A stretch of 64,000 bases of DNA from Rhodocyclus gracilis. Its GTDB lineage: Bacteria > Pseudomonadota > Gammaproteobacteria > Burkholderiales > Rhodocyclaceae. The stretch spans positions 186,001 to 250,000 of the forward strand of contig NZ_WIXJ01000003.1 in assembly GCF_009617575.1 (NCBI RefSeq), given 5' to 3'. Every line of letters starts with the position of its first letter. Position 1 is the first letter of the stretch. Position numbers and translations under genes: made by a program. This document shows positions 46,042 to 56,222 of this stretch, piece after piece. The notes beneath the pieces were generated by a model that did not search any database, was not told where the DNA came from, and saw nothing but the letters and a program-made list of their open reading frames with translations.

Positions 46042-47744
46042 GGGCGCGGCGCCGGCGTCGTGGCTGCGGGGCATTCCATCAGCAGCTCCTTGAGGAACAG
46101 GTTTTCCAGCACCTTGCCGTGCAGGATCGCCTTGATTTCGGCGTCGGTTTGCCGTCCGCGCAGATCGAGGCGCTGGCCGATGACTTCGCAGCGTTCGCCG
46201 GACTCGGTCGCCAGCGGCACGCGCACGGCGAAGATCGGGTAGGTGCTCGCCAGCTCGGCGATGTTTTCCTCGCGTTCCTCGACATAGCCGCGAATCGTCG
46301 CGCCCGGCAGGAGGAAGCGGTACAGCTCGTATTTGGCGTTGAAATCGTAGGGCACCCAGACCTCGGCACCGGCGAGGCGGCGTTGCGTCTCCTGCGGGTA
46401 CTGCCCCAGCGCGCCGTCGAAAGGACGCAGAAAGGCGGCGAGCGAGAGGAAGACCAGCAGGACCGCGACGCAGCTGCCGATGCGCGTCAGCGCGGGCCGC
46501 ACCATGGCGGCGAGCGCGAGCAGGATCGTGGCGCCGTAGAGCAGCCAGGTGAGCAGCGGATAGAGCGCCTCTCCCGGCATGGCCGCCTGCAGGCGGACGG
46601 AGAGGTAGGCCAGCCCGGCGACGGCGACGGCAACGATGACGAGGCTGAGGACGAACCAGGCGCGGCTGATGCGCTGCCAGCCGAGTGCGCCGAGTACGGC
46701 AATGGCGGGCATGGCGGCGAGCAGGTAACGTGCGGAGCGCTGGCTCGGCAGGCTGAAGACGACGAGCAGCACGAGCACCCAGATCCACAGGAGCTTTTCA
46801 GCGTCGCTCAGCGTGTGCCGCTGGCGCAGCGCGCCGATCATCAGGCCGATCACCGGGAAGGCCAGCAGGCCGGCGTTGAGCGGGTAGCCGAGAACGAGCA
46901 CCCAGAAGCTCGACGTTCCCCAGAGCAGCTTCGAGAGATAGCCGGACGAACTGTGCGGGTCGAACTTGCCGGCGTTTTCCTTGAGCACGAATTCGCGCCA
47001 GATTTCCTGCGGTTGCGGGTCGAGCGCGAACCACAGGCTGAAGGCGGCGAGCGCGACGACGGCGATCACGGCGAGCTTCCAGAGGTCCTTGCGCAAGAAC
47101 GGGCCGAGGCGGTACTGACGTTGCGCCAGATACCAGAGCGCCAGACACAGGCCGATCGGCAGAAGCAGGGCGAAGGACTTGTAGAGCAGGCCGACGCCGA
47201 TGACGGCGCCGAGCAGGAGCGGCAGGCTGCGCGAGGCGAAGGCGGCACGCCCCCAGTAAAGCAGGATGAACAGCGGCAGGAACAGCCAGAACACTTCCGG
47301 CGGATTGGTCAGGAAGGGGCGGCCAAAGCGATAGGTGCTGAAAAAAGCGAGAAAGGCGAGCGCGCCGAGAAAGCCCTTGCCCGGATCGCGCGCCAGCCGT
47401 GTCGCGAGCAGGAAGACCATCAGCGCGGTGAGCAACGTGTAGATCACGCTCGGGTAGCGCAGATGCCAGAGCGTCCAGTCGGCGCCCCAGTTCGTCGACG
47501 CGATGCCCTGCCAGAAGAGCATCGGCGGCTTGGTGTTGCGCATGTCGTCGAGTTCGGACTGCAAAGGCAACAGGTGGCCAGAGGCGGCCGTCATGCGCGC
47601 GATGTGTTCGTAGGGGTATTCGTCGCCGTTTTTCGGGATGTGCTGTCCGTCGAGGTCGAAGAAGTAGACGAGGACGGCGAGCAGTGCGGCGAGAGCGTAG
47701 AGCAGCCAGCGTCCGCGCGTGAGGCGTGTCGGCAGCGGCGTCAT
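46038..47744 (-). CDS. ArnT-like membrane glycosyltransferase (GT83/PMT family)
   Basis: The product is 568 residues with about 12 membrane helices. The first periplasmic loop has GDEYPYEHIARM, with the acidic pair expected for catalysis, and DDMRNTKPPMLFWQ, the KPP motif of ArnT. These enzymes move a sugar from undecaprenyl phosphate to lipid A or another surface acceptor. The soluble C-terminal part is complete. It sits between gtrA and the Asp-box gene, one base after the gtrA stop. The sugar and acceptor are unknown, and no arn sugar-synthesis genes lie in the window. Confidence 0.85.
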   Translation of the reverse strand: MTPLPTRLTRGRWLLYALAALLAVLVYFFDLDGQHIPKNGDEYPYEHIARMTAASGHLLPLQSELDDMRNTKPPMLFWQGIASTNWGADWTLWHLRYPSVIYTLLTALMVFLLATRLARDPGKGFLGALAFLAFFSTYRFGRPFLTNPPEVFWLFLPLFILLYWGRAAFASRSLPLLLGAVIGVGLLYKSFALLLPIGLCLALWYLAQRQYRLGPFLRKDLWKLAVIAVVALAAFSLWFALDPQPQEIWREFVLKENAGKFDPHSSSGYLSKLLWGTSSFWVLVLGYPLNAGLLAFPVIGLMIGALRQRHTLSDAEKLLWIWVLVLLVVFSLPSQRSARYLLAAMPAIAVLGALGWQRISRAWFVLSLVIVAVAVAGLAYLSVRLQAAMPGEALYPLLTWLLYGATILLALAAMVRPALTRIGSCVAVLLVFLSLAAFLRPFDGALGQYPQETQRRLAGAEVWVPYDFNAKYELYRFLLPGATIRGYVEEREENIAELASTYPIFAVRVPLATESGERCEVIGQRLDLRGRQTDAEIKAILHGKVLENLFLKELLMECPAATTPAPRP

Positions 47745-47745
47745 G

Positions 47746-48237
47746 TCAGCTCCCCGCCTTGGGCTGGGGCGCCTTGCGATGGCGGAAAGTCCATAGGTCG
47801 TTGACCACGTAATTGAAAACGCTGGCGAAGACGATCGCGATGCCGTTGGCGATCAGGTAATGGAGATAGAGGACGAGGATCTTGGTGAAGGCAATCTGTA
47901 GCGCAATGCCGACCCAGCAGGCCATCGCGTACTGTCCGAATTGCGCCAGCCGCGAGAGGTCACGATGCTGATGCTTGCGGTCGCGCCAGGTCCACGCTCG
48001 GTTCCACAGGAAATTATTGACCGTCGCAAAAAAGATCGCGAGCACCAGCGAGGCATCGAGGCGGATGCCGTCCGGCAGCAGCGTGCGAAAGAGATACTCC
48101 TGCGCGACATAGAGCACCCCGAGGTTGACGAAGGTGCCCGAGGCGCCGACGAGACCGAATTTGAGGAAGCGCACGCGCAGGAGGCGCCGTGCCCAAGGGT
48201 GGCCGGCGAGACGGGCGGCGGTGTCGTTCAGGCGCAT
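47746..48237 (-). CDS. GtrA family membrane protein
   Basis: The product is 163 residues with four membrane helices. Typical GtrA features are RFLKFGLVGASGTFVNLGVL at the start, FFATVNNFLWNRAWTW in the middle and FNYVVNDLWTFR near the end. GtrA proteins are thought to flip or handle polyprenyl-linked sugars for O-antigen glucosylation, which fits the ArnT-like partner. It overlaps the GT9 gene by ten bases. Confidence 0.9.
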   Translation of the reverse strand: MRLNDTAARLAGHPWARRLLRVRFLKFGLVGASGTFVNLGVLYVAQEYLFRTLLPDGIRLDASLVLAIFFATVNNFLWNRAWTWRDRKHQHRDLSRLAQFGQYAMACWVGIALQIAFTKILVLYLHYLIANGIAIVFASVFNYVVNDLWTFRHRKAPQPKAGS

Positions 48238-49451
48238 ACCGGCTGGCCGTCCGGCGAGGCAAGCATCTGCTGCGCCTTGGCGAGCACCTGTTCAGGCGAA
48301 ATCTGTTTCAGACACTGATTGTCGCCGTCGCACGATGACAGGCGATGGTTGTAGGCGGTCAGGCACGGCGAACAGGAGAGCGGGGTATGGAAGCAATACG
48401 CGTTCGCCGACAGCGAGCGATAGAGCTGCGGCGTCTCGGGGCCGAAAAAGACGATGGATGGGATCGGCGTCAGTGCGGCGAACTGCCCCGGCCCCCCGTC
48501 ATTGGTGATAAGCAGGGCGGCACGATGAAAGAGCGCCAGCAGTTCACGGACCGACTTCGTGTAGCCGGTGAGGTCGATGCACAGATCGCTGGCGCAATGG
48601 GCGACGAGCGCCTGCCCGAGCGGACGGTCGTCCTTCAGGCCAATGACGCCAACCGCGTAGCCGGCGGCCAGCAGACCTGCACAGAGCGTCGCGTACGACT
48701 CGAACGGCCAGGCGCGGATCGGCAGGATGCCGCCGCTCGGATAGACGAGCACCAGCCGCTTGCCGGTCGTGGCGGGGAAATCGGCATGTACGCGTGCCGC
48801 CATCGCCGCCAGTTCGCCGTCGGCGAAGCGCAGATGCGGCGGGTCTTGCGGTGTGACGGGCGCGGCATCCTTGCCGAGCGGGTAGGCCGACGATTCGAGG
48901 GCGGCGACCATCGTCAGGAATTGCAGCGTCAGATGCCGGTACGGGTTGTACGGCACCGGCCGGTTGATGAAGTCGCCGCGGTAGAGGCCTTCCTGCGTGT
49001 GCCTGTGGAAACCGACGCGCAGACGCGCTCCGGACAGGTAGGAAAAAATGCTGCTGACGCGCGAAAACAGCTCGCAATCGATGACGGCGTCGAGCTTGAG
49101 CGCGCGGGTACGCGCGATGGCGCGCAGACTGTCGCTGACGAAGGCGCCAAGCGAGCGGTCGTTGAGCGTGATGATGTTGGCAGGCGGGACGACATCAAGC
49201 AGATCAAGGACTTCGCGGTTCTTGGCGAAGAGCATGACGTGAATCTCGGCGCCGGGGTATTTCTCTTTGAGGCGCGCGAACATCGGTTGGGCGAGTACCA
49301 GACTGCCCATTTCCGACAGCAGGATGACGAGGATGCGGCGCGGTACGAGTGCGCCGACCTTCTTTCCGAACAGCGCGTCGAGCAGCGAGAGAAAAGCACA
49401 GATCGGAACGCCGGCAAGGCGGTCGACGGCACGCTGGAATTTGATGTTCAT
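48228..49451 (-). CDS. Glycosyltransferase family 9 protein (heptosyltransferase-like)
   Basis: The product is 407 residues. Two Rossmann domains; the second has YPSGGILPIRAWPFE, the GLKDD region and LITNDGGPGQFAALTPIPS, the usual donor site of ADP-heptose transferases. The N-terminal domain has LLSEMGSLVLAQPMF. A cysteine-rich tail (about 360-390, five cysteines) is unusual and also occurs in some GT9 relatives. It is first in the minus-strand operon, behind a good promoter. LPS core is the expected acceptor. Confidence 0.85.
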   Translation of the reverse strand: MNIKFQRAVDRLAGVPICAFLSLLDALFGKKVGALVPRRILVILLSEMGSLVLAQPMFARLKEKYPGAEIHVMLFAKNREVLDLLDVVPPANIITLNDRSLGAFVSDSLRAIARTRALKLDAVIDCELFSRVSSIFSYLSGARLRVGFHRHTQEGLYRGDFINRPVPYNPYRHLTLQFLTMVAALESSAYPLGKDAAPVTPQDPPHLRFADGELAAMAARVHADFPATTGKRLVLVYPSGGILPIRAWPFESYATLCAGLLAAGYAVGVIGLKDDRPLGQALVAHCASDLCIDLTGYTKSVRELLALFHRAALLITNDGGPGQFAALTPIPSIVFFGPETPQLYRSLSANAYCFHTPLSCSPCLTAYNHRLSSCDGDNQCLKQISPEQVLAKAQQMLASPDGQPVCA

Positions 49452-49553
49452 GAGGTCAACAGCGCAGCCAGAAATTCAATAGACGAAAAAGCGCCGAACG
49501 TTTCCTGGCATGTCGCCAAGCAAAGGCCAAGCTGCTCGCACAATTAACCGCGC

Positions 49554-49582
49554 ATTATCGGCGAGTCGACAGGCCGGTGCAA
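49554..49582 (-). promoter_or_regulatory. Promoter of the GT9-GtrA-ArnT-like operon
   Basis: On the minus strand TTGCAC, 17 bases, then GATAAT: a good sigma-70 promoter, about 100 bases before the GT9 ATG. Confidence 0.55.
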
Positions 49583-49610
49583 TGTTGCCGATGCCGCCGG
49601 GCACGCCATT

Positions 49611-50387
49611 TCATGGGGCGGGCGCGTCGATTTGCGCAAATACCGGCGCGTGATCCGAGGGGCGCTCCAGCGCGCGCACGTCGCGGTCGATGCCGGCAGC
49701 CGAGCAACGTTGGGCGAGCGGCGTCGACAGCAGCACATGATCGATGCGCAGACCGATGTTGCGGCGGAAGGCGGCCATGCGGTAATCCCACCAGGACCAG
49801 CTTTTTTCGGTTTGCGGGTGGCAGCGGAAACTGTCGGCCAGCCCGAGCGCGAGCAGACGCTGAAAGGCGGCGCGCTCCGGCGCCGAGCACAGCACTTGTC
49901 CGTCCCAGGCGGCGGGATCGTGCACGTCGCGGTCTTCCGGGGCGATGTTGAAGTCGCCGGCGATCACCAGTTGCGGATGGCGGCGCAGTTCGTCTTCCAG
50001 CCAGCGCGCCAGCGCGTCGAGCCAGGCGAGCTTGTAGGCGTATTTGTCGCTGTCGACCGACTGGCCGTTCGGCACGTAGGCCGAGATCACGCGCACGCCG
50101 CCGATGGTCGCGGCGATGAGGCGCTTTTGCTCGTCCGGAAACAGCGGATTGCCGCAGACGACGTCCGTCATTGGTGCGCGCGCGAGCAGGGCGACGCCGT
50201 TATAGGTCTTCTGGCCGCTGCAGGCGACGTGGTATCCGGCCGCTTCCATTTCAGCATTGGGGAACTTGTGGTCCTCAAGTTTCGTCTCTTGTAGGCAAAT
50301 GACGTCGGGTTTTTGCACGGCGAGCCAGTCGAGCAGTTGTGGCAGGCGGACCTTCAGGGAGTTGACGTTCCAGGCAGCAATTTTCAT
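49611..50387 (-). CDS. xth: Exodeoxyribonuclease III
   Basis: AP endonuclease and 3' exonuclease of base-excision repair. The product is 258 residues. The conserved blocks are WNVNSLKVRLPQLLDWL, LQETKLED with the metal-binding Glu, GDFNIAPEDRDVHDP, RIDHVLLS and DHAPVFA with the catalytic Asp-His. It is a single gene on the minus strand, divergent from the sensor kinase. Confidence 0.95.
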   Translation of the reverse strand: MKIAAWNVNSLKVRLPQLLDWLAVQKPDVICLQETKLEDHKFPNAEMEAAGYHVACSGQKTYNGVALLARAPMTDVVCGNPLFPDEQKRLIAATIGGVRVISAYVPNGQSVDSDKYAYKLAWLDALARWLEDELRRHPQLVIAGDFNIAPEDRDVHDPAAWDGQVLCSAPERAAFQRLLALGLADSFRCHPQTEKSWSWWDYRMAAFRRNIGLRIDHVLLSTPLAQRCSAAGIDRDVRALERPSDHAPVFAQIDAPAP

Positions 50388-50719
50388 GGTCGTGTCATCG
50401 GTGCTTGAGGGGTTTTGCGGGAGCGGCAGGGCAGTGATGCCGGCAGGGGGCGCTGAGCGGTAATCCGGTCGTTGCCGGTGGTGAAAAAAACCAACAGGAT
50501 CAGTGTTGTGAAGTAAGGTGTGGGTTATGCCGAATAACTTGACGCCATGTCGCGACGCGCGGCGCGGGCAGATGTCGCGCGAGTCACAGGTCGAGCGTCT
50601 GACGCCGCCGGGGTGCGGCCTCCGTCAGCATGCCGACTACGCAATCAGGCAACAGAACTTCCGAACGCATCAACGCCAGCACAACAACCCGTTGTGTATT
50701 CCAACCCGCAGGGGGGCGC
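50388..50719. other. 332-base divergent intergenic region
   Basis: Between xth and the sensor kinase. It should hold promoters for both, but I found no hexamer pair good enough to call. Open frames here continue into the kinase gene in the wrong frame and look like shadows. An AGGGGGG ribosome site for the kinase stands at its right end. Confidence 0.4.
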
Positions 50720-53293
50720 ATGTCGCTGCGAAGGTTTCTGATCCGGCTTATCTGGCTGTGCATATTGCCATTGCTGGCGCTGTCCGCCTATCTGGTTGTC
50801 GACAGCGTGCGCTCGGCGCGCGAGCAAAACGCTCAGCAGGCGAACGACGTCGCCCGCAATTTCGCCACTGCGCTCGATCTCGGGCTGAAGGCGCGTATCG
50901 GCGCGCTCAACCTCCTCGCCGTGTCGCCCTTGGCCAACGATCCAGCCTTGCGACATGCGCTCTACGAAGAGGCGCTGGGCTTTCGGCAGAGTTTTGGCGG
51001 TCACGTCGCGCTCGCCGATCCGCAGTTGCATTTGCTCTTCAATACCCGGCAGCCCTTCGGCAGCGAGTTGCCGCCAATGCCTCGCCCGGCGGGACGGGCG
51101 GCGGTGCCGTTGGCACTGGCGAGTGGTGAGCCGGCGGTAGGCGACAGCTTCATCGGGCCGGTGGCCAAGGAGCCGTTGATCGCCGTTGCGGTACCCGGCC
51201 TGCGCGGCGGGCGGGTCGCTTTTCTCGTGATTGCCATTGTCGAACTGGCGCAGTTTCAGCAGTTGCTCGATCAGGTCGCCCTGCCGTCGGGCTGGGCGAT
51301 CAGCTTGCGCGACGGGGCGGGCGTCGTGCTGGCGCGGCGCGCTCCGGCTGGTTTCGATTCCGCCCGCGATGTCGACGCCGAGGGGCGTTTCGTCGTCGCC
51401 TCGAAGGTGGCGCCGTGGACGGTGACGCTGGAAATTCCCCGCGAGCTTTACCGGACGCCGATGCTCGTGGCAGGGCTCAGCCTTGTCGCTGCCCTGCTGC
51501 TGGCGACCGTCACGGGCGTCTTCGGTGCCCTGTCGGGCAGCCGCCGACTCGGCGAGGATTTGCGCGCATTGACGGAGCCGACGACGGCCGCCTTGCCGCT
51601 CAGCGAAATTACCGAAGTGGCGGCGGTTCGCCACGTTCTCGATGTCACGGCAGAGAGCCGCCGCGTTGCCGAATTTGCCCTGCGCGCGAGTGAGCAGCGT
51701 TTTCGCGCCACCTTCGAGCAGGCGGCCGTCGGGCTGGCACTGGTCGATCCGGAAGGGCGCTGGCTGCGCGTCAATCACAAGCTCTGCGACATCGTTGGCT
51801 ACACGCACGAGGAACTGCTGGCGCTCGATTTTCAGGCCATCACTTACCCGGACGATCTCGACAGCGATCTATTGTTCGTGCGCCGCATCCTCGCCGGCGA
51901 ACTGTCGACCTACTCAATGGAAAAGCGCTATGTGCGCAAGGACGGCGAACTGGTCTGGATCAACCTGACGGTGGCGCTGGTGCGGCGGGAGGATGCGCAG
52001 CCCGATTACTTCATTTCGGTGGTCGAGGACATTCAGCGGCGCAAGCAGGCCGAACTCGCCCTCAAGGCGCGCGAGGCGACGCTCAGCGAAGCGCAGCGGC
52101 TCACCGGCATTGGCAACTGGTCCTGGGATCTGCGGCGTGACGTGCATAGCTGGTCGGAAGAGATCTACCGTATCTACGGCCGCGATCCGGCACTGCCGCC
52201 GGCCGGCGTTCCGGAAGTGCAGTCGTACTTCACGCCGGCGAGCTGGGCGGAGATGCGCGCCATCATCGAAGCGGCGATGCGCGAAGGCATCCCCTACGCC
52301 GTCGATGCCGAGGTGGTGCGCCCGGATGGCACGCATCGCTGGATCACCGCGCGCGGCGAAGCGACGCGCGATGCTAGCGGCGACATCGTCGAACTGCACG
52401 GCACCGTGCAGGACATCACCGAGCGCAAAGAGGCCGCCGACGCTCTGCATGAACTCAACGCCAGTCTCGAACAGCGCGTCGAGCAGCGCACCGCCGACCT
52501 GATCGCGACCAATCAGGAACTCGACACTTTCGCCTACGCCGTTTCGCACGACCTGCGGGCGCCGCTGCGGGCGATGAATGGTTTCTCCAAGGCACTGCTC
52601 GAGGACTATGGCGAGCGACTCGACGGCGAGGCGCGCCTGTATCTCGACCAGATCATCATCGCCAGTCGCAAGATGGGCGATCTGATCGACGGCATCCTGG
52701 CCCTGTCGCGCAGCATGCGCGGCGAGTTGCACCGCGATGTCGTCAACATCTCCGAGATGTCGCGCCGCCTTCTGGCGGATCTGATCCTCGCCGACCCCGC
52801 GCGCGTGGTGGAGATCGAGATCGAGCCCGGTCTTCGCGTGCATGGCGATGCCCGCCTTGTCGAAGCCGTCATGCTCAATCTGCTCGGCAACGCCTGGAAA
52901 TACACCGCCCGCACGGCGGCGGCGCGCATTTGCGTCCGGGCTGGCGAGGTTGCCAGCATGCCCGGCATTTGCGTGGTCGACAACGGCGCCGGCTTCGACA
53001 TGGCGCACGCCGAGCAGCTCTTCCAGCCCTTCCGGCGGCTGCATCGGCAGGATGAGTTTCCCGGTATCGGCATCGGTCTGGCGACCGTGCAGCGCATCGT
53101 CCGTCGCCATGGCGGCGACATTTGCGCGCATGCCACGCCGGGGCAGGGGGCGAGCTTCTGCTTTGCGCTGCCGGCTGTGCTGGCCGAGGAGGGCGCCGTA
53201 GCCGGCCCGCTCGCAGCCAGCAGCGCACCACACGGCGACACCCTCCCGATCAACCCCGCCGAGAGCGTCGGCAAGGATGGAGAGGCATCATGA
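50720..53293 (+). CDS. Hybrid-less PAS sensor histidine kinase
   Basis: Membrane sensor kinase of 857 residues. Membrane helix 1 at about 7-28, a periplasmic sensing region of about 215 residues (Cache-like, not firmly typed), helix 2 at about 248-270, two PAS domains (about 320-440, starting RFRATFEQAAVGLALVD, and 450-575, with ITARGEATRD and the PAC tail VQDITERKEA), then the HisKA box with H610 (AYAVSHDLRAPLRAM) and an ATPase domain (NLLGNAWKY, VDNGAGFDM, GIGIGLATVQRIV). The kinase half resembles phytochrome-type kinases. The stop overlaps the response regulator start (ATGA). Confidence 0.88.
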   Translation: MSLRRFLIRLIWLCILPLLALSAYLVVDSVRSAREQNAQQANDVARNFATALDLGLKARIGALNLLAVSPLANDPALRHALYEEALGFRQSFGGHVALADPQLHLLFNTRQPFGSELPPMPRPAGRAAVPLALASGEPAVGDSFIGPVAKEPLIAVAVPGLRGGRVAFLVIAIVELAQFQQLLDQVALPSGWAISLRDGAGVVLARRAPAGFDSARDVDAEGRFVVASKVAPWTVTLEIPRELYRTPMLVAGLSLVAALLLATVTGVFGALSGSRRLGEDLRALTEPTTAALPLSEITEVAAVRHVLDVTAESRRVAEFALRASEQRFRATFEQAAVGLALVDPEGRWLRVNHKLCDIVGYTHEELLALDFQAITYPDDLDSDLLFVRRILAGELSTYSMEKRYVRKDGELVWINLTVALVRREDAQPDYFISVVEDIQRRKQAELALKAREATLSEAQRLTGIGNWSWDLRRDVHSWSEEIYRIYGRDPALPPAGVPEVQSYFTPASWAEMRAIIEAAMREGIPYAVDAEVVRPDGTHRWITARGEATRDASGDIVELHGTVQDITERKEAADALHELNASLEQRVEQRTADLIATNQELDTFAYAVSHDLRAPLRAMNGFSKALLEDYGERLDGEARLYLDQIIIASRKMGDLIDGILALSRSMRGELHRDVVNISEMSRRLLADLILADPARVVEIEIEPGLRVHGDARLVEAVMLNLLGNAWKYTARTAAARICVRAGEVASMPGICVVDNGAGFDMAHAEQLFQPFRRLHRQDEFPGIGIGLATVQRIVRRHGGDICAHATPGQGASFCFALPAVLAEEGAVAGPLAASSAPHGDTLPINPAESVGKDGEAS

Positions 53294-53730
53294 GCAAACG
53301 AGGAATCCTGCTGGTCGAAGACAATCCTCAGGACGAAATGCTGATCCTGCGCGGCCTGCGCAAGATCAATCTGGCGAACCAGATCGACGTTGCGCGCGAC
53401 GGTCAGCAAGCACTCGACTATCTCTTTGGCGAAGGCGAGTTCGCCACCGGCGCAGCCGTGGAATTGCCGACGGTGGTGCTGCTCGACATCGCGCTGCCCC
53501 GCCTCTCCGGCCTCGAGGTGTTGACGCGCCTGCGCGCCGATCCGCGCACGCGCTTGCTGCCGGTGGTGATCCTGACCTCGTCGGACGAGGAGCGCGACCG
53601 CATCCGCAGCTATGAGGGCGGCGCCAACAGCTTTGTCCGTAAGCCGCTCGATTTTGCCGAATTCGCCGAAACCGTCGCTAATCTCGGCATCTACTGGCTC
53701 GCCACCAACGAGCCGCCGCCTGAGAGGTAG
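53290..53730 (+). CDS. Single-domain response regulator (Rcp1-like)
   Basis: The product is 146 residues, one receiver domain without output. The acidic pair is in LLVEDNPQDE, the phosphorylated Asp is D66 in VLLDIALPRLSG, and the lysine is in FVRKPLDF. Such regulators pair with phytochrome-like kinases, and the overlap with the kinase gene makes that kinase its partner. The next gene, a c-di-GMP protein, starts three bases downstream. Confidence 0.92.
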   Translation: MSKRGILLVEDNPQDEMLILRGLRKINLANQIDVARDGQQALDYLFGEGEFATGAAVELPTVVLLDIALPRLSGLEVLTRLRADPRTRLLPVVILTSSDEERDRIRSYEGGANSFVRKPLDFAEFAETVANLGIYWLATNEPPPER

Positions 53731-53733
53731 CGC

Positions 53734-56208
53734 ATGATTCATCTCCTCTCCATTGAAGACTCGCTGGCCGATTTTCAGCTGATCGTGCGTCAGCTGAAGC
53801 GCCAGGGAGTCGACGCCACCATCGTCCGTGTCGACGATCCGGCGAGCCTTGCGGCGGCGCTGGACGAGCGCGTCTGGGACGCCATTCTCAGCGACTATGA
53901 AATACCGTCCTTGGTGTTTCACGAGACGCTCGCACTGCTGCGCCAGCGCTTTCCTGACACGCCGGTGATTCTCGTCTCCGGTTACGTCGGCGAAGAAGTC
54001 GCGGTGTGCCTGCTGAAGGACGGCGTCTGGGACGTCGTGCCGAAGGACAATCTGTCGCGGCTCGGCGCCGCCATCGAACGTGGCCTGCGCGACGCCGCCC
54101 AGCATCGCGCGCGGCGGGTGGCCGAGCAGGCGTTGCAGCAGAGCGAAGAGCGTTTTCGCCTGATTGCCGGCACCATCACCGAAGCGATCTGGATGGCCAA
54201 CGTTGGCTTCACCCAGTTTTTCTACGTCAGCCCGGCGTACGAGCGCATCTGGCAGCGCTCCTGCGCCTCGCTCTATCAGAATCCGCGCGCCTCTCTCGAC
54301 GACATCCATGCCGACGACCGCGAATGGGTCATGCGCCTGACGAACGAGGCGCAGTCCGCCGGACAGACGTTTTCTCTCGACTATCGCGTGCTGCGCCCCG
54401 ACGGCGAAGTGCGCTGGGTGACCAATCGCGGCTTCCCCGTTCTTGCGACCGGAGGCACGCCCAGTTGCTACGTTGGCGTGGTCGAGGACGTCACCGAACG
54501 CCACGACGCCGAGGAACGCTTGCGGCAGGCAGCTACCGTTTTCGAGAGCACCCTCGAGGGGGTGATGATCGCGGCGCTGGACGGGCGTCTGCTGGCGGTC
54601 AACAAGGCGTTTACCGACATCAGCGGCTACAGCGAGGCGGAAGCGCTTGGCCGTCAAACCAACATTCAGCGCTCGGGGCGGCACGGCGACGAGTTCTATC
54701 AGGCGCTCTGGGCCAGCCTGCTGGGCACCGGGCAGTGGCACGGCGAGATCTGGAACCGGCGCAAGAACGGCGAGGTGTATCCGGCTTGGGTGAATATTTC
54801 GACCGTGCGCGACGATTTCGGTCGGCCGACACATTACGTCGGTGTCTTCAGCGATATCAGTCAGTTACGGCGCAGCGAGGAGCAACTGGCGCATCTGGCG
54901 CACTACGATCCGCTGACCGACTTGCCCAACCGGCTGCTCCTGCAATCGCGCCTCGAGCACGCGCTCGATCGTGCGCAACGGCATGGGCGACGCGCGGCCG
55001 CACTGTTCATCGACCTCGACTTTTTCAAGACGGTGAACGACAGCCTCGGCCATGTCGTCGGCGACCGCCTGCTGATCGATGTGGCGCAGCGTCTGCGTCA
55101 GCGGCTGCGTGACGACGACACGCTGGGCCGCTTTGGCGGCGACGAATTCCTGCTCCTGCTCGAACCTGTCATCAATACCGACGAGGCCGCCGTCGTGGCC
55201 CGCGATGTTTTGGCGATACTGGCGCAGCCCTTCCGCCTGGACGGCAAGAACGAGGTATTCGTCGGCGCCAGCATCGGCATCAGCATCTTTCCGGAAGACG
55301 GCAGCAGCGCCGCCGACCTCCTGCGCGGTGCCGACGCGGCGATGCATCAGGCCAAGGGGCAGGGGCGCAACCGCTTCTGCTTTTACACCGCCGACATGAA
55401 CGTGCAGGCGATGGCGCAGCTGGAGCTGGAGGCGGCGCTGCGCCGCGCGCTTGAGCGCAACGAGTTTCTGCTGCACTACCAGCCGAAAGTCGATTTGCGC
55501 AGTGGCCGCGTCGTTGGCGCCGAGGCGCTGATCCGCTGGCAGCGCGAAGGTGGTGGTCTGGAGGCGCCCGGCCGCTTCATCCCGCTCGCCGAAAAAACCG
55601 GCCTGATCGTCGCTATCGGTACCTGGGTGATCGATTGCGCCTGCCGCCAGCTACGCGCCTGGAGCGATGACGGTCGCCCCGATCTGCGGCTCGCCGTCAA
55701 TGTCTCGGGGCGCCAGTTCGCCTCCGGCGATCTTGCCGATGTGGTGACGCAGGCGCTCGCCCGCCATGGGGTTGCTGCCGCCGCGCTGGAACTTGAGCTG
55801 ACCGAGAGCATGCTCATGGAAGACCCGGAGGCGACCATCGCCACACTGCACGCCTTGAAGCGCATCGGCGTCAAACTCTCGCTCGACGACTTTGGTACCG
55901 GCTATTCGAGTTTTGCCTACCTGAGCCGCTTCCCCATCGATACGCTGAAGATCGACCAATCCTTCGTGCGCAATCTCGCCGCCGAGCCAGAAGCGGCGAT
56001 GATCGCCGTCTCGATCATCGATCTGGCGCACCGCATGCGTTTGAAGGTCATCGCGGAAGGCGTCGAAACCGAGGCGCAGCTCGACTACCTGCGAGTGCGT
56101 GAGTGCGACGAAATGCAGGGTTACCTGTTTGCTCGGCCGATGCCGGCCGATGCTTTTGGCTGCCTGTTGCAGGACGGCGCGCGCCTGATTGGCTCGCCGG
56201 TCGCCTGA
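53734..56208 (+). CDS. Receiver-PAS-PAS-GGDEF-EAL c-di-GMP signalling protein
   Basis: The product is 824 residues. The receiver domain (about 1-125) has IEDS, the phospho-Asp D54 in LSDYEIP and VVPKDN. Two PAS/PAC units follow (about 140-260 and 270-390). The GGDEF domain (about 400-560) has an intact GGDEF at about 468-472. The EAL domain (about 570-820) has EAL at 597-599 plus the [18 protein letters not shown] and AEGVET motifs needed for hydrolysis. Both activities look possible, and the receiver domain should set which dominates. It ends the three-gene signalling operon, with a terminator downstream. Confidence 0.92.
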   Translation: MIHLLSIEDSLADFQLIVRQLKRQGVDATIVRVDDPASLAAALDERVWDAILSDYEIPSLVFHETLALLRQRFPDTPVILVSGYVGEEVAVCLLKDGVWDVVPKDNLSRLGAAIERGLRDAAQHRARRVAEQALQQSEERFRLIAGTITEAIWMANVGFTQFFYVSPAYERIWQRSCASLYQNPRASLDDIHADDREWVMRLTNEAQSAGQTFSLDYRVLRPDGEVRWVTNRGFPVLATGGTPSCYVGVVEDVTERHDAEERLRQAATVFESTLEGVMIAALDGRLLAVNKAFTDISGYSEAEALGRQTNIQRSGRHGDEFYQALWASLLGTGQWHGEIWNRRKNGEVYPAWVNISTVRDDFGRPTHYVGVFSDISQLRRSEEQLAHLAHYDPLTDLPNRLLLQSRLEHALDRAQRHGRRAAALFIDLDFFKTVNDSLGHVVGDRLLIDVAQRLRQRLRDDDTLGRFGGDEFLLLLEPVINTDEAAVVARDVLAILAQPFRLDGKNEVFVGASIGISIFPEDGSSAADLLRGADAAMHQAKGQGRNRFCFYTADMNVQAMAQLELEAALRRALERNEFLLHYQPKVDLRSGRVVGAEALIRWQREGGGLEAPGRFIPLAEKTGLIVAIGTWVIDCACRQLRAWSDDGRPDLRLAVNVSGRQFASGDLADVVTQALARHGVAAAALELELTESMLMEDPEATIATLHALKRIGVKLSLDDFGTGYSSFAYLSRFPIDTLKIDQSFVRNLAAEPEAAMIAVSIIDLAHRMRLKVIAEGVETEAQLDYLRVRECDEMQGYLFARPMPADAFGCLLQDGARLIGSPVA

Positions 56209-56222
56209 GCGCAGCAGTGCGC

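Noticed and set aside
46042-46788. A 703-residue version of the Asp-box protein starting inside the ArnT-like gene.
   Set aside because: The extra 5' part is an Arg/Pro-rich shadow of the ArnT-like gene. The ATG overlapping its stop is the natural start.
50518-51129. A small gene between xth and the sensor kinase.
   Set aside because: It runs far into the kinase gene in another frame and has no recognisable motif.
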